From Marinobacterium halophilum (lineage in GTDB: Bacteria; Pseudomonadota; Gammaproteobacteria; Pseudomonadales; Balneatricaceae): a stretch of 64,000 nucleotides of DNA. A program made the translations under genes and the position numbers. The stretch is taken from assembly GCF_003014615.1 (NCBI RefSeq), contig NZ_PYGI01000016.1, forward strand, positions 45,829 through 109,828, read 5' to 3'. Shown here one piece after another: positions 58,473-64,000 of this stretch; the first letter of the stretch is position 1; every line of letters starts with the position of its first letter. The notes beneath the pieces are model-generated. The model saw only the letters and a list, made by a program, of their open reading frames with translations, had not been told where the DNA came from and searched no databases.

Positions 58473-58496
58473 ATGGCAGCTTCGGCTGCCGTTTTT
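58473..58496 (+). terminator. Intrinsic terminator after efp
   Basis: GGCAGC (58475-58480), TTCG loop, GCTGCC (58485-58490), then GTTTTTG. It separates efp from epmA. The longest epmA reading frame would start inside it, so a later start is used for epmA. Confidence 0.85.
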
Positions 58497-58568
58497 GTGT
58501 ATTGGATGTACGGACGGTATGCCGCAGACATAGGGATGCACTGGCGCGGCGTCCTTGAGATCACTTCA

Positions 58569-59546
58569 TTGAACAACATTCAAGACAACCTCTGGCGCCC
58601 CGGCGCTCCTATCGACCACCTGCGTGCCCGTGCTCGAGTGCTGGCGCAGATCCGGCGTTTTTTCGCCGACCGTGACGTACTGGAGGTGGAAACCCCGGTG
58701 CTGTCTCACTGCGCGGTGAGTGATCCGTTCATCGACAGCCTTGAGGTCAGCTTTGGCTTCCAGCCCGGTATCGAAGACGAGCGTTTGTATCTGCAAACCT
58801 CACCGGAATACGCGATGAAGCGTCTGCTGGCGGCGGGCAGCGGTGACATTTACCAGATGGCCAAAGTGTTCCGCAATGGAGAGTCGGGGCGGCGACACAA
58901 CCCTGAATTCACCATGCTGGAGTGGTACCGGCTTGGCCTGAATGACCGTCAGCTGATGGATGAGGTGGCGGCGCTGGTGACCGCCGTGGTTCCCGCGCTG
59001 CCGGTGCGCTACCTCAGCTATGCCGAGCTGTTCGAGCGCGAACTTGGGCTGGACCCGCACCGTGCTACGCGAACACAACTGCAGCAGTGCTGTCGTGATC
59101 ACGTGGATGCCCCCTTTGATGATGATGACCGCGACACCTGGCTCAACCTGTTGATGTCTCACGTGTTGGAACCAAGGCTGCAGGGGGCGGTTTTTATCCA
59201 CAGCTACCCGGCGTCGATGGCGGCCCTGGCACAGGTAAGGGAAGACGAGCAGGGCCGGCAGGTGGCCGCGCGTTTCGAGCTCTTTGTCGACGGGGTCGAA
59301 CTGGCCAACGGCTACCATGAATTGACCGATGCCGCCGAACAGGCCCGACGGCTGGACGCAGACCAGCAGCAGCGCGCCGCATTAGGCTTGCCGCAGCGCC
59401 CGCTGGAAACCCGGCTGGTACGGGCACTGGAGGCCGGGATGCCTGACTGTGCCGGTGTCGCACTGGGCGTTGACCGGCTGGTCATGCTGACACTGGGTGT
59501 GGATAACCTGGAGCAGGTGATATCGTTCATGCACGCACATGCGTGA
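58569..59546 (+). CDS. epmA: EF-P--(R)-beta-lysine ligase EpmA
   Basis: 325 residues if started at TTG 58569 (reads LNNIQDNLWRPGAPIDHLRA), the same length as E. coli EpmA. ATG 58536 is an alternative with no spaced binding site, and ATG 58473 lies in the efp terminator. It is a truncated class II lysyl-tRNA-synthetase paralogue lacking the anticodon domain: RRFFADRDVLEVETPVLS (motif 1), HNPEFTMLEWYR (motif 2) and GVALGVDRLVML (motif 3). It attaches beta-lysine to EF-P Lys34. Confidence 0.92.
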   Translation: MNNIQDNLWRPGAPIDHLRARARVLAQIRRFFADRDVLEVETPVLSHCAVSDPFIDSLEVSFGFQPGIEDERLYLQTSPEYAMKRLLAAGSGDIYQMAKVFRNGESGRRHNPEFTMLEWYRLGLNDRQLMDEVAALVTAVVPALPVRYLSYAELFERELGLDPHRATRTQLQQCCRDHVDAPFDDDDRDTWLNLLMSHVLEPRLQGAVFIHSYPASMAALAQVREDEQGRQVAARFELFVDGVELANGYHELTDAAEQARRLDADQQQRAALGLPQRPLETRLVRALEAGMPDCAGVALGVDRLVMLTLGVDNLEQVISFMHAHA

Positions 59547-59567
59547 CATTTTTCAAGGAGGTGAGCA

Positions 59568-60314
59568 GTGCTTAATAGCATAATGGCAAAAATCGGTATT
59601 GGGGCCGCGCAGGTGGATACGGTACCGGACAGCATTGATGTGACTCAGGGCGGACGGGTTACCGGCAGTATCCGTATCAAGGGCGGAAATGCCGAGCAGC
59701 AGATTGACCGCATCGAACTTAAATTGATGACCGAAGCCAAGCAGGAAGTGGATGACACTCAAGTGCGCACAGGCCATATGCTGGCGCATTATGTGATCGA
59801 TGAAGCGTTTGTATTGGCGGCCGGAGAAGAGCGTTCACTGCCGTTTGCCATTGAGCTGCATCCCGAAACCCCGATCACGGTGGTGCCCGAGGGCTATAAC
59901 GAAAGCAAGGTGTGGCTCGAAACCAGCCTGGATATCGATTTTGCCATCGACCCACGTGATCAGGATTTCCTGCGCGTACATCCGGCACCAGTGGTGGCCG
60001 CGTGCATGCGCGGCATGCAGGAGGCGGGCTACCGTCAGGTGAAGGCGGACGTGGAAAAGGGTTTTCTGTCCGGTCAGGGCTTCCGCTCCACCAGCGGCAT
60101 CTACCAGGAGCTGGAATATAAACCCGGCGGCTTTGGTCTGGGCTGGAACCGGATCAAGGAAGTGGAGCTGTCGTTCATCTACCGCAGGGATGCCGTGCAT
60201 CTGATTGTTGAGCTGGACCGCTCCTTCTCCGGCGACGGTTACCGCTGCCTGACCCTGCGCCCTGATGCGAATGACGACGAAGTCCGCACGCTGCTGGCAG
60301 GGTTGCTGCAGTAA
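59568..60314 (+). CDS. Spo0M-like arrestin-fold protein
   Basis: 248 residues from GTG 59568 with a strong AAGGAGGT site. The N-terminal half has the sporulation-control protein Spo0M layout (DVTQGGRVTGSIRIKGG, IDRIELKLM, PFAIELHPETPITV). A C-terminal part (LSFIYRRDAVHLIVELDR) completes the Spo0M domain pair. Homologues are widespread outside sporulating bacteria with no settled role. It starts 21 bp after epmA. Confidence 0.9.
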   Translation: MLNSIMAKIGIGAAQVDTVPDSIDVTQGGRVTGSIRIKGGNAEQQIDRIELKLMTEAKQEVDDTQVRTGHMLAHYVIDEAFVLAAGEERSLPFAIELHPETPITVVPEGYNESKVWLETSLDIDFAIDPRDQDFLRVHPAPVVAACMRGMQEAGYRQVKADVEKGFLSGQGFRSTSGIYQELEYKPGGFGLGWNRIKEVELSFIYRRDAVHLIVELDRSFSGDGYRCLTLRPDANDDEVRTLLAGLLQ

Positions 60315-60325
60315 GCGTGTGGCAC

Positions 60326-60358
60326 AAGGGTGGCGGCGCATAATAGCTCACCACCCTT
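60326..60358. terminator. Hairpin between convergent Spo0M-like and tandem-thioredoxin genes
   Basis: AAGGGTGG (60326-60333) pairs with CCACCCTT (60351-60358) across a 17-base loop, followed by TATATGG. It lies between two convergent stop codons. Confidence 0.45.
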
Positions 60359-60373
60359 TATATGGACACCGAG

Positions 60374-61291
60374 TTACAGGCTCTCGATAATATTGGCCAG
60401 TCGCATATCCCGAACCAGGTCGGATGTGCGATGAACTTCCTCTCCGTTTTTAAAAACGACCAATGTTGGATAGTTTTTAATATTATATTTAACGAATGCA
60501 GTATTACTGGTATCAATCAGGCTTGTAATGCGTATATCATATTTTTTAATATAATCATCCAAATCGGATTGGACTGTCCACAGTCTGGATACCACTAGCA
60601 TCCAGTTAACCGAATTGTATTTGCTGGCAAGCTTATTAAATTCTACTTGTGATCTTGAGCAGTTTTCAGAAGCTTCAGGTCTTGTTTCCTTCAGATACCA
60701 GTCACACCATGTTGACGTAAAATATATGGCTGTTGGTTTTTTAGTGTATATGGGTAAATCAAGTGTTTGTTCTTTTTTTGAGAAAACAGCATGTGAAACA
60801 TGTTCTGTTTCTGACTGGTTAGCCAGTAAATGAAGTTTTTTATCCAGGGATTCATCCGCCTTGTGCCCCCTGTGTACCAGATTAATGTTTTTATCAAATA
60901 GAAGGTGGTACGGCGTACCAATAAATTGGAATGCCTGAGCTACCTCTCCATCTGTATCATACGCAGAAGCCATTGTAAGCTCGTATTCTTGGGCTACCTT
61001 GTTGATATCTTCAACGGTGTCATTGATGCCAATGTTAATACTGATAATTTTTATTTGATCGCCATACTCTTCTTGAGATTCTTGAAAGTGGGGCATCTCC
61101 TTGATGCAAGGCTGGCACCAGCTTGCCCAAAACTTGAGGTAAACCGGTTTTTTATCCCTGTACTCTTCTAATGTGATGGTATTGCCATTTAGCAGTGCAA
61201 TTGGAGTATTGAGTATTTTGTCAGGAACGTCTGCCATGGTCGTAAATGAGGTAAACGTCAACGTAGCAAACATGAGTTTTAGTCTTAACAT
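60374..61291 (-). CDS. Exported tandem thioredoxin-fold protein
   Basis: 305 residues with a signal peptide (MLRLKLMFATLTFTSFTTMA). Domain 1 (~22-155) is TlpA/ResA-like, with active site WASWCQPC (Cys59, Cys62), LTMASAYDTDGEVAQAF and cis-Pro region FIGTPYHLLF. Domain 2 (~170-305) has the thioredoxin beta plan (PTAIYFTSTWCDWYL; NYPTLVVFKNGEEV) but only one cysteine at the active-site position, with a second at SENCSRS. Base composition is markedly AT-rich against its neighbours, suggesting acquisition. No DsbD-like partner lies nearby. Confidence 0.85.
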   Translation of the reverse strand: MLRLKLMFATLTFTSFTTMADVPDKILNTPIALLNGNTITLEEYRDKKPVYLKFWASWCQPCIKEMPHFQESQEEYGDQIKIISINIGINDTVEDINKVAQEYELTMASAYDTDGEVAQAFQFIGTPYHLLFDKNINLVHRGHKADESLDKKLHLLANQSETEHVSHAVFSKKEQTLDLPIYTKKPTAIYFTSTWCDWYLKETRPEASENCSRSQVEFNKLASKYNSVNWMLVVSRLWTVQSDLDDYIKKYDIRITSLIDTSNTAFVKYNIKNYPTLVVFKNGEEVHRTSDLVRDMRLANIIESL

Positions 61292-61321
61292 TTTTTAAAT
61301 TCCATGAATAAATTGTGTTTG

Positions 61322-61549
61322 CTACGGGTGAGTGTTTGAACATTTGGCCCCATCATTAGATGGGGCCGGTCGAGCCCATAGACCTTCGACAATGGCCGAC
61401 CAGGCTTCGCCACGCGTAATCACCACCAACAGCAGCAGCCCGCCGGGTATCAGCACTAGAGCCAGCAGGGGTCTTAGTACATAGCAAAATATGATGAGCG
61501 TGGGTGCCATGATCACCCATGCGCCGATTTGGTGAAGCATCGTTTTCAT
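61322..61549 (-). CDS. Small two-helix membrane protein divergent from TetR regulator
   Basis: 75 residues from ATG 61549, chosen because GGAGGA lies 7 bases upstream; ATG 61564 is an alternative. Two hydrophobic segments are seen: IGAWVIMAPTLIIFCYVL and LLALVLIPGGLLLLVVI, followed by a short polar tail (ARPAPSNDGAKCSNTHP). It is divergent from a TetR gene with two palindromes between the starts, so it is probably that repressor's target. I do not recognise a family. Confidence 0.7.
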   Translation of the reverse strand: MKTMLHQIGAWVIMAPTLIIFCYVLRPLLALVLIPGGLLLLVVITRGEAWSAIVEGLWARPAPSNDGAKCSNTHP

Positions 61550-61567
61550 CGTTTCGTCCTCCATAAT

Positions 61568-61603
61568 TGAGCATGCTCATAAAATACATTGAGCGCGCTC
61601 AAT
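61568..61603. promoter_or_regulatory. Paired palindromic operators between small membrane protein and TetR gene
   Basis: TGAGCATGCTCA (61568-61579) is a 12-bp perfect palindrome. ATTGAGCGCGCTCAAT (61588-61603) is a 16-bp perfect palindrome. They share TGAGC-N2-GCTCA and their centres are 22 bp apart, two helical turns. They lie 18-54 bp upstream of the small-protein ATG and 68-105 bp upstream of the TetR ATG. Confidence 0.85.
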
Positions 61604-61671
61604 TCTCAAGCCCGGGCAGGTTACAATCGACATGCCACCTGATAGGATCTGTCTGCGGAGGAAAGGACAGC

Positions 61672-62208
61672 ATGCAGTCAAAACGAGAACGAACACGAGC
61701 TCGAATTCTACAGGCCGCCTGGAATTTGTTTCAGGAGAGTGGCTATCAGCCCACGAGTACGCGCCAGATTGCGCGCGCAGCTGAGGTTGCGGACGGTACG
61801 GTATTCAGCCACTTCAGCACTAAGCTGGAAATACTGAAAGCAGGGGTTCAGACTCAGATAAAACAGGTAATTGAGCAGGCAGATGCGAGCCTCAAAGGCT
61901 GCACTCCGGAAGATCGTTTGCTGCACTATGCCAGGCATCTGTATCCCTTTTACGCCGAGCAGGCCGAGTTTAGTCGTGAGCTGTTCAAGGAGATTCTGTG
62001 GCATCAGGACGAGTTGCGGCCACAGATAGAAGCATTCATGTTCAAGCTTTTTGACGCGCCTGTTTGTGAAAGAGAGCAGGTGTACGGGCAGGTATTGATG
62101 GATTGTTACTTTATGACGTTACTGGATGGGCTTGGAGCTGAAGAGGTCAGTGCTTCTCTGATGCAGGAGCGACTGACACAGAAGCTGGCATGCTTCACCT
62201 CAAAATGA
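61672..62208 (+). CDS. TetR/AcrR family transcriptional regulator
   Basis: 178 residues from ATG 61672 (AGGA 5 bases upstream); the frame is open through the operators to 61567 but a start there would sit in the operator. The N-terminal HTH reads TRARILQAAWNLFQESG then TSTRQIARAAEVADGTVFSHF, a standard TetR DNA-binding domain. The C-terminal ligand domain is short and unrecognised. It probably represses itself and the divergent membrane protein through the two palindromes; the inducer is unknown. Confidence 0.9.
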   Translation: MQSKRERTRARILQAAWNLFQESGYQPTSTRQIARAAEVADGTVFSHFSTKLEILKAGVQTQIKQVIEQADASLKGCTPEDRLLHYARHLYPFYAEQAEFSRELFKEILWHQDELRPQIEAFMFKLFDAPVCEREQVYGQVLMDCYFMTLLDGLGAEEVSASLMQERLTQKLACFTSK

Positions 62209-62767
62209 AGGGGATTACAACGTTTGGACAAATGCCGAAGCTCTGATTCATCTGTAATAGCCTAAGTATTTTGGAGATCCAGGCCGGTGGCTGCTTTTCC
62301 GCACTTAGGGTTTCCAATGCAAATATAACGGGCTCTACTCCGTCAGTACGAGAGGCACAGAGAGACATCAGTTCCTATTTGATGGAGCAGTACAACGGGT
62401 AACGGCCGCATCAGTACAACTAGGGACTGTGGCTTGCTGTGGTGGAAGAAAAACTTAACTTACGGTCCGGTATTAGCTGACCACTACATGTCGATCCGAG
62501 GGAGTCATCTCGTACGCATACACTATACAGCTTCTAGAGAAGGCCCGCCGAGCTGCTGTGGAAACCATGGTTAAGAGGCCGCAGCAAAGCACTCATCTGC
62601 GGCAGCCCCGTCCAAGTGCCACCACATGTGGGTGAATGCATACAAAATCCTATGATGTCTCTCATTGGCGACTTTATGTTACATTACGGCCCTTTATACC
62701 ACTTATGATGTGGATATTGATTATAGGACCGTCGCCAGCAGCCTGGCGACAATTCAGAGGATTGAAA
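62209..62767. other. Stretch of ~560 bp without recognisable gene
   Basis: No ORF above 60 residues with a plausible start covers 62209-62635, and the ORF entering from 62636 lacks a binding site until ATG 62768. Visible elements are three copies of CAGTAC[AG]A (62344, 62388, 62412), an inverted repeat GCCGCAG (62578-62584) with CTGCGGC (62597-62603), and the hairpin at 62731. Composition looks unlike coding DNA of the rest of the window. It may be decayed sequence or hold an unrecognised RNA. Confidence 0.5.
62731..62750 (+). promoter_or_regulatory. Leader hairpin before the orphan lipoprotein gene
   Basis: GTCGCCAG (62731-62738), loop CAGC, CTGGCGAC (62743-62750): an 8-bp perfect stem ending 17 bases before the ATG at 62768. 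It could stabilise the mRNA leader or end an upstream transcript; there is no T run. Confidence 0.4.
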
Positions 62768-63577
62768 ATGGACGTAAAACAAGTTGCGCGCGCGGTTTCC
62801 CTTGCCTGTGTGCTCAGTATTGGTGCCGGGTGTATGTCAACGGCTCCGACCAAGCCTATTGCTGATCAGGTAGCTGAAAGATCTCAAGTGACGTTTCCCG
62901 CTCTCTCAGGCAAGTCCGTTATCTTGGACGTCGATCTTTTCCAGAGATCTTGGAAAAACTCTGGGATTCACACCAAAGGTCAAAGTTACACGGCCGATGA
63001 TGTCGAAGTTAAGGCTGTCGAACGTGTAGATGATGACAACATGACTCAAAACTGGGTTGTGCAAGATGTGCGCTTATCTCTCAAAACCAATGAACAACTC
63101 GACTACTTTGAACAGTCGGTGAAATCCTCACTGGCTCGGTCGGGGGTATCGCTTGTGAATCAGGATGAGTCTGATTACACGTTGGAAGCACAATTAACAT
63201 TTGGGCCGACACCCGCACCTGCTTTCGGGTCATACAACCTTGGTAAATCGCTAGGAATGGGGCTGCTAACGCTAGGGTTGGGGCCGGATTCCCACAGTGC
63301 CGTGACTGACTTTGACGTGCTTTTTCGACTTAAAGATGCATCGGGGCATGTCGTCAGCGAGTATTCCAAGAGCGTGCAACAGGAGGAGGAGCTGATGAAA
63401 CATCCTCTGAATATTTCAAGAGATTCACAAGTTCTGGATAGTGCGATGAAGTTATTCCAGACAAGCCTTGAAGCACAGCTTGAGGCGTTTTCGGCAGAGG
63501 TGTCTCGTAACTGCAGCAATTGCCAAGTACTCACTCAGCAAGCCAAGCCTGCAAGCAGCCTCACAGGCAACTTGTAA
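62768..63577 (+). CDS. Hypothetical lipoprotein, 269 residues
   Basis: From ATG 62768 with AGAGGA upstream; the longer frame from 62636 has no binding site. The signal peptide ends LSIGAGCMS, a lipobox. The mature protein has a mixed alpha/beta look with a glycine-rich hydrophobic patch (NLGKSLGMGLLTLGLGP) near the middle, and a CxxC near the end (NCSNCQVL). No recognised domain. It stands alone in the accessory right-hand region, with codon use less GC-biased than the conserved genes. Confidence 0.75.
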   Translation: MDVKQVARAVSLACVLSIGAGCMSTAPTKPIADQVAERSQVTFPALSGKSVILDVDLFQRSWKNSGIHTKGQSYTADDVEVKAVERVDDDNMTQNWVVQDVRLSLKTNEQLDYFEQSVKSSLARSGVSLVNQDESDYTLEAQLTFGPTPAPAFGSYNLGKSLGMGLLTLGLGPDSHSAVTDFDVLFRLKDASGHVVSEYSKSVQQEEELMKHPLNISRDSQVLDSAMKLFQTSLEAQLEAFSAEVSRNCSNCQVLTQQAKPASSLTGNL

Positions 63578-63607
63578 TCAACAGCATTAGTCAGGGAGTC
63601 ATATTTC

Positions 63608-63810
63608 ATGCAACATGCTAAAACCCTGCTGGCTGGGTGCTGATTACATTCAGTGCATTCATGATTTTCAATGGCGCGCTTTTCTACTCAAATACCTCTG
63701 GCATCGTCAGGGGTACAGAGTTTCATATGCTGATACACTATTGTAAACCAGCTGGGTACCGTGATGGTTTGGCTCGGCCTTTTGGCTGTTTGGTTGGTAC
63801 TACCGGCTAA
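63608..63810 (+). pseudogene. Probable frameshifted small membrane-protein gene
   Basis: ATG 63608 after AGGGAG gives MQHAKTLLAGC then a stop. Shifting frame by one base near 63626-63634 continues into WVLITFSAFMIFNGALFYSN and on to GLARPFGCLVGTTG, ending at TAA 63810 (about 67 residues in total). The joined product has one hydrophobic helix and looks coherent. A one-base deletion in the repeated CTGGCTGG run is the simplest explanation. A programmed frameshift or chance are alternatives. Confidence 0.35.
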
Positions 63811-63876
63811 AGTGCCGGGGTCTCGCGATGCTGAAAGAATTGTACCAAGCAGTAGTGGAGTTCCCAGTCTTGGGCG

Positions 63877-63899
63877 TGTTGAGCCTAAACTTTAACTGG
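63877..63899. repeat. Candidate terminal inverted repeat of the IS30-type element
   Basis: The stretch starting TGTTGAGCCTAAACTTTAAC lies just beyond the transposase stop and has the look of IS30-family ends (TGTTG...AAACTTTGAA). The other end of the element is outside the window, so the repeat cannot be verified. Confidence 0.3.
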
Positions 63900-63906
63900 A
63901 TATATC

Positions 63907-63999
63907 CTAGATTGCCATCATAAGTGACACACGCCTGCCCGCCAGATATTCCAACGGAGAAATATACTCTAACGCTTTTCTTGGTCGCGCGTTAATCAA
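63907..63999 (-). CDS. IS30-family transposase, C-terminal end
   Basis: The last 30 codons of an ORF running in from beyond the right edge, ending at TAG (63907-63909 on the minus strand). The peptide LINARPRKALEYISPLEYLA, then GRRVSLMMAI, matches the conserved C-terminus of IS30-type DDE transposases (N-x-RPRK-x-L-x3-SP-x-E). The catalytic residues lie outside the window. It marks a mobile element abutting the accessory region. Confidence 0.65.
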   Translation of the reverse strand: MINARPRKALEYISPLEYLAGRRVSLMMAI

Positions 64000-64000
64000 A

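Noticed and set aside
62342..62356. TCAGTACGAGAGG resembling the sarcin-ricin region of 23S rRNA
   Set aside because: Only about 13 bases match and the flanks do not resemble 23S rRNA; treated as chance.

Overview
The window is a contiguous, gene-dense stretch of a gammaproteobacterial chromosome. Base composition is clearly GC-rich by eye and there is little intergenic space. Gene order is a mosaic of arrangements familiar from Pseudomonas, Oceanospirillales and E. coli: nudF-yqiB-cpdA-yqiA-parE; proA-nadD-rsfS-rlmH-mrdA-mrdB-mltB-rlpA-dacA-ybeD-lipB-lipA; glnA-ntrB-ntrC; leuS-lptE-holA; miaB-ybeZ-ybeY-corC-lnt; epmB/efp/epmA. This suggests an Oceanospirillales/Pseudomonadales-type marine or aquatic gammaproteobacterium. 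I cannot fix genus or family without a search. No rRNA, tRNA, CRISPR array or prophage was recognised.

Layout. (1) 1-7.6 kb: recJ (3' part), a 59-residue protein, nfo, an EAL phosphodiesterase, the nudF-yqiB-cpdA-yqiA-parE run. (2) 7.6-19.2 kb: a large unrecognised envelope protein, a YcbB-type L,D-transpeptidase with its YcbK/MepK-like partner, a membrane thioredoxin, a LEA-type lipoprotein, a ChaN-like protein, parC, and a two-helix membrane protein with a degenerate cyclase-like cytoplasmic domain. (3) 19.3-31.0 kb: one long plus-strand run coupling proline/NAD synthesis, ribosome silencing and rRNA methylation to the elongasome (PBP2, RodA), MltB, RlpA and PBP5, then a class IV (D-amino-acid) aminotransferase, YbeD, LipB and LipA. 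(4) 31.1-38.2 kb: OsmC-like protein, dtd, proline iminopeptidase, a DUF350/DUF1190/glutathionylspermidine-synthase-like operon, a YehS homologue, typA. (5) 38.2-42.7 kb: nitrogen control, with glnA behind a textbook sigma-54 promoter and paired NtrC sites, then ntrB-ntrC with its own NtrC site. (6) 42.7-55.9 kb: trmL, cytochrome c lipoprotein, holA, lptE, leuS, a PstS-like/OmpA fusion, YbeL zinc ribbon protein, and the lnt-corC-ybeY-ybeZ-miaB operon. (7) 56-60.3 kb: a lipoprotein, epmB, efp, epmA and a Spo0M homologue.

From about 60.3 kb to the end the character changes. Gene density falls and AT content rises. There is a tandem thioredoxin-fold protein, a small membrane protein divergent from a TetR regulator with two perfect palindromic operators between them, more than 500 bp with no recognisable gene, an orphan lipoprotein, a probably frameshifted small gene, and the 3' end of an IS30-type transposase at the right edge. 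This is the accessory part of the window.

The most notable observations are the TetR operator pair with its small membrane protein, the double thioredoxin protein, the PstS/TM/OmpA fusion, the membrane protein with a cyclase-like domain lacking catalytic signatures, the complete NtrC/sigma-54 control architecture around glnA-ntrBC, and a candidate Pho box in front of the EAL gene. I saw no convincing wholly new defence or mobile system. All assignments come from reading the sequence and remembered family features; no database search was run.
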